A stretch of DNA of 64,000 nt from Massilia eurypsychrophila (lineage in GTDB: Bacteria; Pseudomonadota; Gammaproteobacteria; Burkholderiales; Burkholderiaceae_D). The DNA lies in the NCBI RefSeq assembly GCF_002760655.1, contig NZ_PDOC01000003.1:224840-288839 (forward strand), read 5' to 3'. Position numbers and translations under genes: made by a program. Position 1 is the stretch's first letter. The number at the start of each line of letters is the position of its first letter. This document shows positions 1 to 8,642 of the stretch, piece after piece. Under the pieces are notes generated by a model. The model searched no databases. It was not told the DNA's origin and saw nothing but the letters and a program-made list of their open reading frames with translations.

Positions 1-2375
1 ACCGGGTGGGCGACAATGACCCGTCGCACGGCCTGTTCCTGATCGGCGACCCGAAGCAGTCGATCTACGGCTTTCGCGGCGCCGACATCAACAGCTACCT
101 CGCCGCGCGCGCTTCGACTGCGGGGCGCCATTACAGGCTGGGCACCAACTTCCGTTCCACCAAGGCGGTGGTGGAGGCGGTCAACCAGCTGTTCCTGCAC
201 GCTGAGAACGGTTTCGCGGCGGGCGCGTTCAAGTTCAAGAAAGGCGAGGTCAATCCGCTGCCGTTCGACGAAGTTGATGCGAACGGTCGCGACGAGCACC
301 TGGTCGGCGTCGAAGGCCCGTTCCAGGCGCTGGCGGTGTGCAGTTCGGACCGCGAGGACATGCGCGCCGACGACTACCTCGACTTCTTCGCCCATCACTG
401 CGCCGAGCATATCGTCTCGCTGCTGAACGATCCGAAGGCAGGGTTTTGCCATGGCGAGAAGTTCACCCGGCTGGTCCCGGCCGACATCGCCATCCTGGTG
501 CGCAACCGGCGCGAGGCGGCGGCGGTGCGGCACGCGCTGGCGCAGCGCAAGGTGCTCAGCGTCTACCTGTCGGACAAGGATTCGGTGGTCGACAGCGACG
601 AGGCGGCCGACGTGCTGCGCTGGCTGTACGCGGTCGCCAATCCTCTCGACGGCGGCCTGGCGCGGGCGGCGTTCGCCACGCGCACGGCCGGGCTCTCGCT
701 GGCCGCCCTCGCGCGCATGTCGTCGGACGAACTGGCGTGGGAAGAACGGGTCGAACAGTTGAAAGCGCTGCACGTCGTCTGGCAGCGCCAGGGCGTGCTG
801 GCGATGCTGCGCCGCTTCGTGCACGAACTGAACCTGCCGTCGACCTTGCTGCGCGAGGCCGGCGGCGAACGCCGGCTGACCAACCTGCTGCACCTGGCTG
901 AACTGCTGCAGACGGCCAGCAGCGGGCTCGATGGCGAGCAGGCGCTGATCCGCTGGTTTGCCGAGCAGGTGGCCGGCATCGGCGACGGCGGCGACGAGCG
1001 TGTGCTGCGCCTCGAGAGCGACGCCGAACTGGTCAAGGTAATCACGGTCCACAAGGCGAAGGGCCTGGAGTACCCGCTGGTGTACCTGCCGTTCGCCGTC
1101 ACCGCGCGCAAGACCGACCGGCGCAACCGCAGCTTCTTCGAGTTTGTCGGTGAAGACGACAAGCGCACGCTCGACCTCGGGCTGTCCGAGGCCGCGCTCG
1201 AGGCGGTCGACCGCGCGCGCATCGAGGAAGACCTGCGACTGCTGTACGTGGCGCTGACGCGCGCGCGCCATTTCCTGTGGCTCGGCGTGGCGGCGGTGGC
1301 GGCCAAGAAGGCGGGCGAGAACAAGCTGCACGAGTCGGCGCTCGGCTACCTGCTCGGTGGCGGGGCGGCGATCGCGGCGGCCGACATGAGCGGCCACTGG
1401 CAAACCTTAAAAGGCGATTCCACCGCGATCGACCTCAAACCGCTGGCCGCGCCGGAGGGCGTGACGCTGCTGGCGCGCGAGGAAGTGCGCCCGCCGCTGA
1501 TGGATGCCGCGGTGTTTGCCGGCAGCTTCGAGCGCAACTGGTCGGTCGGTTCCTTCACGTCGCTGACGCGCCAGACCGGCAAGGCGCCGATGCACGCGCA
1601 GGAGGAAACGCTGCTGGAAGAAGAACCGAAGCAGGCGCCCGCACGGGCCGACGACGCCCCCTGGCACCGCTTCCCGCGCGGATCGGTGCCGGGTAACTTC
1701 CTGCACGAGCAGCTCGAGTGGATGGGGCAGGAGGGTTTTGCCAGCGTGCTCGATCCGAATTTCGATGCGCGCCTCGGCGCCCGCTGCGACCGCGCCGGCT
1801 GGGCCAACCGCAAGGAAGATGCGATTGCCTGGCTGCGCGAAGTGGCGACGACGAAGCTGCCGCATCTCGATGCGCCACTGGCGCAACTGGACGGCGTGCT
1901 GCCGGAGATGGAATTCTGGTTCCCCAGCCAGCACCTGAAAAGCGCGCAACTCGACCAGCTGTGCGCCGAGCGCATGCTCGGCGGCGTGGCGCGCCCGGTG
2001 CTGCCGGAGCGCCAGCTGCACGGCATGCTGAAGGGCTTTGCCGACCTGGTGTTCGAGCATGAAGGGCGCTACTGGGTGCTGGACTACAAATCGAATTCGC
2101 TCGGCGCCGGCGACGCCGCCTACAGCCGCACCGCGATGGCGGCCGGGATGGCGGCGCACCGCTACGACATCCAGGGCGCGATCTACATGCTGGCGCTGCA
2201 CCGCCTGCTGCGCAGCCGGCTGGGCGACGGCTACGACCCGACGCTGCAGCTTGGCGGCGCGCTGTTCATGTTCCTGCGCGGGATCGCCAATCCGACAACC
2301 CGTGGCTGCTACCTGCTGGAGCCCGACCTTGAACTGCTCGAAGGCCTCGAACGGCTGCTGGATGACGCAAGATGA
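1..2375 (+). CDS. recB: RecB, exodeoxyribonuclease V beta subunit (C-terminal part)
   Basis: This is the 3' part of recB; the reading frame is open at the left window edge, so the start lies upstream. The visible 790 residues begin inside the UvrD/Rep helicase core, with motif III (GDPKQSIYGFRGAD) near the start. They continue through motif V (VITVHKAKGLEYP, about residue 347) and motif VI (LLYVALTRARHF, about residue 413). The C-terminal RecB nuclease domain has the PD-(D/E)XK signature: a His in GNFLHEQLE, then GFADLVFEHEG and VLDYKSN. RecB is the 3'-5' helicase and only nuclease of RecBCD, which processes double-strand breaks. The stop overlaps the recD start (ATGA), so the two are translationally coupled; recC would be expected upstream. 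Confidence 0.96.
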   Translation, partial: RVGDNDPSHGLFLIGDPKQSIYGFRGADINSYLAARASTAGRHYRLGTNFRSTKAVVEAVNQLFLHAENGFAAGAFKFKKGEVNPLPFDEVDANGRDEHLVGVEGPFQALAVCSSDREDMRADDYLDFFAHHCAEHIVSLLNDPKAGFCHGEKFTRLVPADIAILVRNRREAAAVRHALAQRKVLSVYLSDKDSVVDSDEAADVLRWLYAVANPLDGGLARAAFATRTAGLSLAALARMSSDELAWEERVEQLKALHVVWQRQGVLAMLRRFVHELNLPSTLLREAGGERRLTNLLHLAELLQTASSGLDGEQALIRWFAEQVAGIGDGGDERVLRLESDAELVKVITVHKAKGLEYPLVYLPFAVTARKTDRRNRSFFEFVGEDDKRTLDLGLSEAALEAVDRARIEEDLRLLYVALTRARHFLWLGVAAVAAKKAGENKLHESALGYLLGGGAAIAAADMSGHWQTLKGDSTAIDLKPLAAPEGVTLLAREEVRPPLMDAAVFAGSFERNWSVGSFTSLTRQTGKAPMHAQEETLLEEEPKQAPARADDAPWHRFPRGSVPGNFLHEQLEWMGQEGFASVLDPNFDARLGARCDRAGWANRKEDAIAWLREVATTKLPHLDAPLAQLDGVLPEMEFWFPSQHLKSAQLDQLCAERMLGGVARPVLPERQLHGMLKGFADLVFEHEGRYWVLDYKSNSLGAGDAAYSRTAMAAGMAAHRYDIQGAIYMLALHRLLRSRLGDGYDPTLQLGGALFMFLRGIANPTTRGCYLLEPDLELLEGLERLLDDAR

Positions 2376-4297
2376 AGCCTGACACCGACGTGAATGCATT
2401 GTGGGCAGCGGTCGACGCGCTGACCGAAGCGGGTGAATTGCGCCGGCTGTCCGGCGCCTTTGCGCGCTTCATCGGGTCGGTCGGCCACGCCACGCCGGCG
2501 CTGATGCTGGCCTGCGTGCTGCTGTCCGAACTTGAAGGACGCGGCCACAGCTGCCTGATGCTCGACGAACTGGTCGACGATCCGTGCACGCTGACCGGCT
2601 GGAGCGAAGAGCAGTGGCAGGCGCTGGCCGCGGCCGCCGCGCCACTGCCGAAAAACGTCAAGGCCTGGAGCGCGCTGCTGTCCGGCGCCGAGCAGGTATG
2701 GCAGGCGGGCGACCTCAGTTTCGACCAGCCGCTGGTGCTCGATGGCGCGCGCCTTTACCTGCGCCGCTACTGGCGCGACGAGACGCTGGTGGCCGGCAGC
2801 ATCGGCGCGCGGGCGCGTGAAGTGCGCGCCGTCGATACCGACAAGGTGCGCGAAAAGCTCGACATCCTGTTCGCCTCGCACCGCAAGGCCGAAACGCCGG
2901 ACTGGCAGAAGATCGCCTGCGCCATCGCGCTGCACGGCTCGGTGGCGATCATCACCGGCGGCCCGGGCACCGGCAAGACCTACACGGTGGCGCGCCTGCT
3001 GGCGCTGCTGTTCGCGGTGGCGCCCGACGCCGGCGGCCTGCGCATCGCGCTGGCGGCGCCGACCGGCAAGGCCGCGGCGCGCCTGAAGCAGTCGATCGAC
3101 AAGGCCTTGAGCGAACTGGCCGACAAGGTGGGCGGCGAGCTGCCGCTGCGCGAACTGGCGGCGCGCATGGGCGCCGCCCGCACCCTTCACAGCCTGCTCG
3201 GCGCGCGGCCGGACACGCGCGCTTTCGCCCACCACCAGGGCAACCCGCTCGACGTCGATGTGCTGATCGTCGACGAGGCGTCGATGGTCCACCTCGAGAT
3301 GATGGCGTCGCTGCTCGATGCGCTGCCGGCCGGCGCCATGCTGGTGCTGTTGGGCGACAAGGACCAGCTGGCATCGGTGGAGGCGGGCGCGGTGCTGGGC
3401 GACCTGTGCCAGAACGCGCAGGCCGGCGGCTACGACGCCGCCACGATGGCGTACGCGCTGGAGGCCAGCGGCGAGGCCATTCCCGCCGACTTTGCCGGCG
3501 CCGCCGGATCGCTGGCGCAGCAAACGGTGATGCTGCGCCACAGCCGCCGCTTCGGCGGCCCGATCGGCCAGTTGGCACTGGCCGTCAACGCCGGCGAAGT
3601 GGCGCGCGCCGAAGCGGTGCTGCGCGGCGGCGACGATGCGGTGCGCTGGATCGAACACGCGCAGCAGCATCACGTGCTGCAACTGGCGGAGGAGGGCTAC
3701 CGGCCTTACCTGGCGCTGTTGCACGGGTCGGGCGACGCCGGCGACGACGGCTGGGCGAAGGCGGTGCTGCAAAGCTTCGAGGCGTTCCGGCTGCTGTGCG
3801 CGGTGCGCGACGGCGAGTGGGGCGTGACGGGACTGAACGCGGCGATCGAACAGAAGCTCGAAGCGGCGCGCCTGATCCGGCGCCGCGGCGAGTGGTACGT
3901 CGGACGGCCGGTGATGGTGACGCGAAACGACTACGGCACGCGCGTGTTCAATGGCGACATCGGGCTGACGATGGCCGACCCGGCGCGGCCCGATTCGCTG
4001 CGGGTCTATTTCCTCGAAGGCGAAGAGGTGCGCAGCGTGCTGGCCACGCGCCTGCGCCACGTCGAGACGGCATATGCGATGACGGTGCACAAATCGCAGG
4101 GCTCCGAGTTCGCGCACACCGCTCTGGTGCTGCCCAAGTCGGGCGGCTCGATGCTGGCGCGGGAGCTCGTGTACACCGGGATCACGCGCGCCAGCAAAGT
4201 GTTCACGCTGGTGACGCCGGCCAGCGCGGTGCTGGCAGAGGCAATCGGCCGGCGCACGCGCCGGGCCAGCGGGCTGCGGGACATGCTCGGCGCGTAA
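2372..4297 (+). CDS. recD: RecD, exodeoxyribonuclease V alpha subunit
   Basis: This 641-aa protein is the 5'-3' superfamily-1 helicase subunit of RecBCD. Walker A is GGPGTGKT at about residues 196-203 and Walker B is VLIVDEAS at about 296-303. The C-terminal UvrD-like part has motif V/VI elements AMTVHKSQGSEF (about 569-580) and VYTGITRA. Length matches the proteobacterial RecD family (about 600-700 aa). The ATG overlaps the recB TGA by 4 bp, consistent with an operon. It is followed by an inverted repeat and a bidirectional-looking terminator before a convergent gene. Confidence 0.96.
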   Translation: MKPDTDVNALWAAVDALTEAGELRRLSGAFARFIGSVGHATPALMLACVLLSELEGRGHSCLMLDELVDDPCTLTGWSEEQWQALAAAAAPLPKNVKAWSALLSGAEQVWQAGDLSFDQPLVLDGARLYLRRYWRDETLVAGSIGARAREVRAVDTDKVREKLDILFASHRKAETPDWQKIACAIALHGSVAIITGGPGTGKTYTVARLLALLFAVAPDAGGLRIALAAPTGKAAARLKQSIDKALSELADKVGGELPLRELAARMGAARTLHSLLGARPDTRAFAHHQGNPLDVDVLIVDEASMVHLEMMASLLDALPAGAMLVLLGDKDQLASVEAGAVLGDLCQNAQAGGYDAATMAYALEASGEAIPADFAGAAGSLAQQTVMLRHSRRFGGPIGQLALAVNAGEVARAEAVLRGGDDAVRWIEHAQQHHVLQLAEEGYRPYLALLHGSGDAGDDGWAKAVLQSFEAFRLLCAVRDGEWGVTGLNAAIEQKLEAARLIRRRGEWYVGRPVMVTRNDYGTRVFNGDIGLTMADPARPDSLRVYFLEGEEVRSVLATRLRHVETAYAMTVHKSQGSEFAHTALVLPKSGGSMLARELVYTGITRASKVFTLVTPASAVLAEAIGRRTRRASGLRDMLGA

Positions 4298-4301
4298 GTT
4301 C

Positions 4302-4352
4302 CGTCGTCCCCGCGTTCGCGAGGAGTCGGTCCTGCCAATGGCAGGGACGACG
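4302..4352. repeat. Intergenic inverted repeat (REP-like)
   Basis: Nine-base arms CGTCGTCCC (4302-4310) and GGGACGACG (4344-4352) flank a 33-base centre that itself holds CCTGCCAATGGCAGG-like symmetry. It sits between convergent recD and the endopeptidase gene. This looks like a short extragenic palindromic element; only one copy is recognised here, so repetition elsewhere is unproven. Confidence 0.45.
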
Positions 4353-4370
4353 TACGATAGCGGTAATGAA

Positions 4371-4394
4371 AAAGCCACCGGTGTCGGTGGCTTT
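4371..4394. terminator. Intrinsic terminator between convergent genes
   Basis: AAAGCCACCG (4371-4380) and CGGTGGCTTT (4385-4394) form a perfect 10-bp stem with a GTGT loop. A-rich and T-rich flanks let it work on both strands. It lies 73 bp after recD and 20 bp after the end of the minus-strand endopeptidase gene. Confidence 0.8.
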
Positions 4395-4413
4395 CTTGCG
4401 ACGCGCCGTGTAA

Positions 4414-5322
4414 TTACGCGCGGCGGTGGCGCGCCTTGACGTTCTTGGCGACGCGCGCGCGCATCGAGGCCTTCATGATGCGCGCTTCGGCGCGCGGATG
4501 GGCACGCGGCTGGGCGCGCGCCAGCACCGGCGCCGCGTCGCCGGTCATGAAGCGGCGGATCGACAGCGCGTCGACCACCCGCACCGACGATGCCTTGGCG
4601 TTGAGCAGCACCAGCGTGGCGTTCTTGCCGGCTGCCTTGATGCGCATGATCAGGCAGCGGCCCGCTTCCTCGGTGTAGCCGGTCTTCGACAGGCCGATGT
4701 CCCAGCCCTTGGCGCCGACCAGGCGGTTGGTGTTGCGGTACTCGACGCCGCGGCCGTTGATGTTGATGATGTCCTTCGAGTCGGTGGTGATGCGCGCGAT
4801 CTCCGGATAGGCCGACGCGGCGACCGCCATCTTGATCATGTCCGCCGCGGTCGATTTGTTGTTCGGCGACAGGCCGGTCGGCTCTTCGATTTTTGTCTGC
4901 GTCATGCCGAGCGCGGCGATCTTGGCGTTGACGGCGGCCTTGAACGCAGCCGTGCCGCCCGGGTAGGTGCGCCCCAGCGAGTGGGCGGCGCGGTTATCCG
5001 ACGACATCAGTGCCAGCTGCAGCACGTCCTGGCGCGAGATGGCGGCGCCGACCGGCACGCGCGAGGTGCTGTGCTTGAGCATGTCGACGTCGCCTTGCTC
5101 GATGTAGATCGGCGCGCTCATGTCCTGCTTGGCGTCGATCACGACCATCGCGGTCATCAGCTTGGTCAGGGACGCGATCGGCACGATCGTGTTGGCGTTC
5201 TTTTCGATCAGGACCTTGCCGGTGTCGTCTTCGACGACCAGCACCGATTGGGATCCATAAGGACCGGCGACGGCGGCGGCGGCTGAAAAAGTTAACAGGA
5301 CGGCGGCGAACAGTGTTTTCAT
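4414..5322 (-). CDS. pbpG: D-alanyl-D-alanine endopeptidase (PBP7/8 type)
   Basis: This is a serine DD-peptidase of the S11 family that cleaves peptidoglycan cross-links in the periplasm. From the ATG at 5322 the protein has 302 aa and a clear signal peptide (MKTLFAAVLLTFSAAAAVA). All three penicillin-binding motifs are present: SLTK (S51-K54), SDN (108-110) and KTG (213-215). A TTG 75 bases upstream would add 25 residues before the signal peptide and is unlikely to be used. The C-terminal tail of about 40 residues is very rich in Arg, Ala and Lys and lies beyond the catalytic domain; it may bind the wall or be disordered. Confidence 0.9.
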   Translation of the reverse strand: MKTLFAAVLLTFSAAAAVAGPYGSQSVLVVEDDTGKVLIEKNANTIVPIASLTKLMTAMVVIDAKQDMSAPIYIEQGDVDMLKHSTSRVPVGAAISRQDVLQLALMSSDNRAAHSLGRTYPGGTAAFKAAVNAKIAALGMTQTKIEEPTGLSPNNKSTAADMIKMAVAASAYPEIARITTDSKDIININGRGVEYRNTNRLVGAKGWDIGLSKTGYTEEAGRCLIMRIKAAGKNATLVLLNAKASSVRVVDALSIRRFMTGDAAPVLARAQPRAHPRAEARIMKASMRARVAKNVKARHRRA

Positions 5323-5500
5323 GTGGGTGTGTTTTCGTGAATGCGGCAGTTCAAGATCGGGCGCCAGGGGCGAGGGCGCTGCGCGAGATGAAAACAATCT
5401 GGCTGTGAAGCAACATTACTCAGTCTCGAAGATATCACCAACCCTGGGGTATGTCTATGGCGCACAAGCATAAAGCAGTCTCATCTTATAACAATGATGA

Positions 5501-5532
5501 AAAAAGGCCCTGCGTTGCCGCAGAGCCTTTTT
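5501..5532 (-). terminator. Intrinsic terminator of the sulfate-binding protein gene
   Basis: A hairpin with arms 5501-5514 and 5519-5532 (core GCC.CTGCG/CGCAG.GCC, one mismatch) and a TTGC loop is flanked by A5 and T5 runs. It starts 27 bases past the stop of the minus-strand sbp-like gene, with the U-run in the right orientation. Confidence 0.75.
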
Positions 5533-5558
5533 AAATTGACAACCCGAACACGCTGGAG

Positions 5559-6575
5559 TTATTTCGGTTGGTAAATTTTATCGAATTCGCCGCCGTCGTC
5601 GAAGTGCTTCTTCTGCGCCTGTTTCCAGCCGCCGAACAGCTCGTCGACGGTAAACAGCGTGATCGGCTTGTAGTTGGCTGCAAACTTCTTGGCCACCGCC
5701 GGCGAGCGGACCCGCAGGAAGTGTTTGGCGCCAATTTCCTGTCCTGCTTCCGAATACAGGAAGTTTAGGTAAGCGGTGGCCTGCTTGCGCACCCCGCGCT
5801 TGTCGACGACCTTGTCGATGACGGCGACGGGCGACTCGGCCAGGATCGAGTTAGGCGGATACACCACCTCGAAATTGTCGCCAAATTCGCTGCGCACCAT
5901 CTGCACTTCGTTCTCGAACGTCACTAGCGCATCGCCGATTTCACGCTGGGTGAAGGTGGTGGTGGCGGCGCGCCCGCCGGCGTCGAGCACCGGCACGTTC
6001 TTGAAGATGCGCGTGACGAGCTCGCGCGCCTGCGCTTCGTTGCCGCCTTTTTTCAGCACCGAGCCCCACGCGGCGAGGTAGGTGTAGCGGCCGTTGCCGG
6101 CCGTTTTAGGATTTGGAATGACGACCTTGACGCCCGGCTTGGCCAGGTCGTCCCAGTTCTTGATTTGCTTCGGGTTACCTTTACGGACCAGAAACACCAT
6201 GGTCGAGTAATATGGCGCCGCATTGTTGGGGAATTTCTTGGCCCAGTCCTGCGTCACCAGGCCGCGGTCGGCCAGCATGTCGATATCGTTGGCCTGGTTC
6301 ATCGTCACGACGGACGCCTCGAGGCCGTCGGCCACCGAGCGCGCCTGCTTGCTCGAGCCGCCGTGCGACTGCTTGATGATGATGGTTTCGCCGGTCTTTT
6401 TCTTCCAGTCGGCGGCGAACACCGGATTGATGTCCTTGTACAGTTCGCGCGCAACGTCGTACGACACGTTGAGCAGCTCGGCGTCGGCGGCGCGCGCGGC
6501 CAGCGGCAGGGTCAGCGCGCCCATCAGCAGGGCGACAATGAGGCGGCGTGACGGCAGCAGCGGTGGTTTGGTCAT
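5559..6575 (-). CDS. sbp: Sulfate/thiosulfate ABC transporter substrate-binding protein
   Basis: This periplasmic sulfate-binding protein has 338 aa from the ATG at 6575, which follows a GAGAACA ribosome site; upstream in-frame codons would only add non-signal sequence. The signal peptide ends near ALTLPLAARA, and the mature chain begins with the family hallmark LLNVSYDVARELYKDINPVF. SHGGSSKQARSVADGLEA is the conserved sulfate-loop region. Binding proteins of this family hand sulfate to the CysTWA transporter, which is not encoded nearby, so the gene is a stand-alone copy. A terminator follows it. Confidence 0.93.
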   Translation of the reverse strand: MTKPPLLPSRRLIVALLMGALTLPLAARAADAELLNVSYDVARELYKDINPVFAADWKKKTGETIIIKQSHGGSSKQARSVADGLEASVVTMNQANDIDMLADRGLVTQDWAKKFPNNAAPYYSTMVFLVRKGNPKQIKNWDDLAKPGVKVVIPNPKTAGNGRYTYLAAWGSVLKKGGNEAQARELVTRIFKNVPVLDAGGRAATTTFTQREIGDALVTFENEVQMVRSEFGDNFEVVYPPNSILAESPVAVIDKVVDKRGVRKQATAYLNFLYSEAGQEIGAKHFLRVRSPAVAKKFAANYKPITLFTVDELFGGWKQAQKKHFDDGGEFDKIYQPK

Positions 6576-6805
6576 CTTGTTCTCGCAGTGTGTGGACAGT
6601 ACCGCATAGTCCGACAATTGATGGTGGTAATGGAAGTACAGTTTCGTCATATGCTTAGACGGCAACGTTGTAGCGATGCAGCAATGGCGCGACGGCATGC
6701 GGACCCAACAGGCGAGCGGCGGCGCTTCGGTGTATAGTCTTTTATATGTATCTTGAAGGGTAGCAATACCTTATTCTTTTAATCATTGCTTTAATGTTCA
6801 CCACC

Positions 6806-7333
6806 ATGGGTATTCAGATTCGCTCGGCAGCACCAGAAGACGCCGTTGCCGCTTGCAGCGTGCTGCGCCGTTCTATCGAGGAATGTTGCGTAGAGGATCA
6901 CCAGAACAACCGCGAGAAGCTCGCTGCATGGCTGGGCAACAAGACGCCGCAGAATGTGGCCGGCTGGCTGAGCTCGCCGATGAACTACACGCTGGTGGCC
7001 GAACGCGACGGCGAAGTTGTCGGTGTCGCGCTACTGACCCAGGCCGGCAAGCTGTCGCTGTGCTATGTGTTGCCGGAAGCGCAGCATGGCGGCGTCGGCA
7101 AGGCGCTGCTGGACGGCGTCGAAGCGAAGGCACGCGACTGGGGCATTGGCGTCGTCAAGCTGCACAGCACCAGCGCCGGGCGCGACTTCTACGCCCGCAA
7201 CGGCTACACCTTCGCCGGCAAGGAAAAAACCTGCTTCGGCATCGACTCCGATTTCTTCTGGAAGCAGCTCGACGCCAGGCCGGATGCCGGCGGCGGCGCC
7301 GCCAAACGCTTCTGCAATTGCGGCGTCAAGTAA
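6806..7333 (+). CDS. GNAT-family N-acetyltransferase
   Basis: A 175-aa acetyltransferase domain protein if it starts at the ATG at 6806 (MGIQIRSAAPEDA); an ATG at 6794 would add four residues and neither has a clear ribosome site. The acetyl-CoA-binding motif A is visible as VLPEAQHGGVGKALLDGVEAKA with strand beta-4 before it (LSLCYVLPE) and the later FYARNGYTFAGKE segment typical of the fold's end. The substrate cannot be read from sequence. The C-terminus ends with CNCG, which could bind metal. It is divergent from the sulfate-binding gene. Confidence 0.82.
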   Translation: MGIQIRSAAPEDAVAACSVLRRSIEECCVEDHQNNREKLAAWLGNKTPQNVAGWLSSPMNYTLVAERDGEVVGVALLTQAGKLSLCYVLPEAQHGGVGKALLDGVEAKARDWGIGVVKLHSTSAGRDFYARNGYTFAGKEKTCFGIDSDFFWKQLDARPDAGGGAAKRFCNCGVK

Positions 7334-7416
7334 AACCTCCCGCATTCCCACCCGAATCCGTTGTCGTGCGCGCAGCGCGTGCGTTATAGTGTGCGCCTCC
7401 AATTGATGGGTACCAT

Positions 7417-8154
7417 ATGGCTTCGCGCAGAGAATTCCTCCAACACGGTTTATGCCTGTCCACGCTCGGCGCGCTGACGGTGCCGCTGATCGGCTGCGCC
7501 GCGGCGGCCGGCCCGCCGCCGCCTGCTTCCACGGCCAGGCCCGCTCCCGCCGTGCGCACCGCCAGTCGCACGGCGCCGGCGCCGGCGCCGGCGCGAGCGC
7601 TGGTGCAGTCGGCCGGCAATGCCGAGATGGCGCCGCCGCCGGATATCTTCGACGCCCAGGCGCTGGACATGGACTTCTGGCTCAAGCCGCGCACGCTGTC
7701 GGTATTTCGCCCGCAGTCCGGCGAAAAGGCGCGGGTGCTGTACTGGCGCGACGGCGAAGTCATCGATTCGGCCTACCAGGAACTGTGCCACATCATGCGC
7801 GACGTCGTCGGCAAGGAAACCGCGCCGATCGACCCGAAGCTGTTCGAAACGCTGTGGGGCACCCAGGCGTTCCTGGCGCGTTACGGCATGGAGCAGCCGC
7901 TCGAAATCCTGTCGGGCTACCGCACCGCCAAGTCGAACGGCAAGCTGATCGAGCAGGGCGTGCCGGCGGCGCGCCAGTCGCTGCACATCGAAGGCAAGGC
8001 GGCCGACATCCGCATCGCCAACCTGAACGCCGAGGTGCTGGGCGGGCTGGTGCGCAGTTTCCGGCAGGGCGGGGTGGGCTACTACTACCGCAACGGCCTG
8101 CGTGGCGGCTGGATTCATGCCGATACGGGCCTCAAACGCACCTGGAAAGGCTAG
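7417..8154 (+). CDS. DUF882 / peptidase M15-like cell-wall protein
   Basis: This 245-aa protein belongs to the YcbK-like DUF882 group related to zinc D,D-carboxypeptidases. The conserved core is EILSGYRT, SLHIEGKAADI (H190, D197) and GWIHADTG (H234), the expected zinc ligands of the M15 fold. The N-terminus has a twin-arginine-like SRREFL motif, a hydrophobic stretch and a lipobox-like LIGC, so it may be a Tat-exported lipoprotein. An Ala/Pro-rich linker (about residues 30-65) separates the anchor from the catalytic domain. Paralogues in E. coli sit next to L,D-transpeptidase genes and are thought to modify peptidoglycan; that role is inferred here. Confidence 0.85.
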   Translation: MASRREFLQHGLCLSTLGALTVPLIGCAAAAGPPPPASTARPAPAVRTASRTAPAPAPARALVQSAGNAEMAPPPDIFDAQALDMDFWLKPRTLSVFRPQSGEKARVLYWRDGEVIDSAYQELCHIMRDVVGKETAPIDPKLFETLWGTQAFLARYGMEQPLEILSGYRTAKSNGKLIEQGVPAARQSLHIEGKAADIRIANLNAEVLGGLVRSFRQGGVGYYYRNGLRGGWIHADTGLKRTWKG

Positions 8155-8237
8155 TTACCAAACTTTGCCCGCTATCGCGTTGTCCAAGTCAGTGCCCTTC
8201 TCAAATCGGGCGTCAAACTGATACTAGGAGGATAGTA

Positions 8238-8525
8238 ATGGCAACTATGAATATTCCGAACGACCGCCGCCACATCCCTGAGCGCCGCACGTCAGACGGC
8301 ACGCATCACGGAGCCAAGATGTCGGCGCTCGACTACGTTGCAATGGCACTGCTGATCATCGGCGGTCTGAACTGGGCGATGGTGGGCCTGTTCAGCATCG
8401 ACGTTGTGGCAACGCTGTTCGGCGTCCAGACGCCGGTGACGCGATTTATCTACGTGGTAGTTGGCCTGGCCGCTCTGTATGCGATCTACCTTATCAGCAA
8501 GATGGCGGCGGCGTCGCGACACTGA
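8238..8525 (+). CDS. Small DUF378 membrane protein
   Basis: A 95-aa protein with a perfect AGGAGG ribosome site (8226-8231) seven bases before the ATG. After a charged N-terminal stretch (DRRHIPERR) comes the DUF378 signature ALDYVAMALLIIGGLNWAMVG, then a second hydrophobic helix (FIYVVVGLAALYAIYLI). Two transmembrane helices are expected. Members of this family are widespread and uncharacterised. Confidence 0.88.
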   Translation: MATMNIPNDRRHIPERRTSDGTHHGAKMSALDYVAMALLIIGGLNWAMVGLFSIDVVATLFGVQTPVTRFIYVVVGLAALYAIYLISKMAAASRH

Positions 8526-8539
8526 ACGTCGGTAATCGA

Positions 8540-8564
8540 CTGGTGCGGAGGTGCGCCGCACCAG
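8540..8564. terminator. Hairpin between convergent genes
   Basis: Nine-base arms CTGGTGCGG (8540-8548) and CCGCACCAG (8556-8564) enclose a 7-base loop, 15 bases after the DUF378 stop and ahead of the end of the minus-strand LysR gene. There is no U-run, so intrinsic termination is uncertain. Confidence 0.45.
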
Positions 8565-8642
8565 CAATCCGCTTCTCCGGCTTCGCGCAGGTCTGGCTGG
8601 GCAAGTCATTCCTGCGCCTTGGCGCCCCGCAGCTACGTTCGC

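Noticed and set aside
338-901. Arg-rich open frames in other phases of recB
   Set aside because: They are frame shadows: no start signal, no domain and amino-acid use dictated by GC-rich third positions of the real frame.
2309-4378. A 689-aa open frame on the minus strand across recD
   Set aside because: No domain, low-complexity Arg/Gln/His content, and full overlap with the well-conserved RecD sequence.
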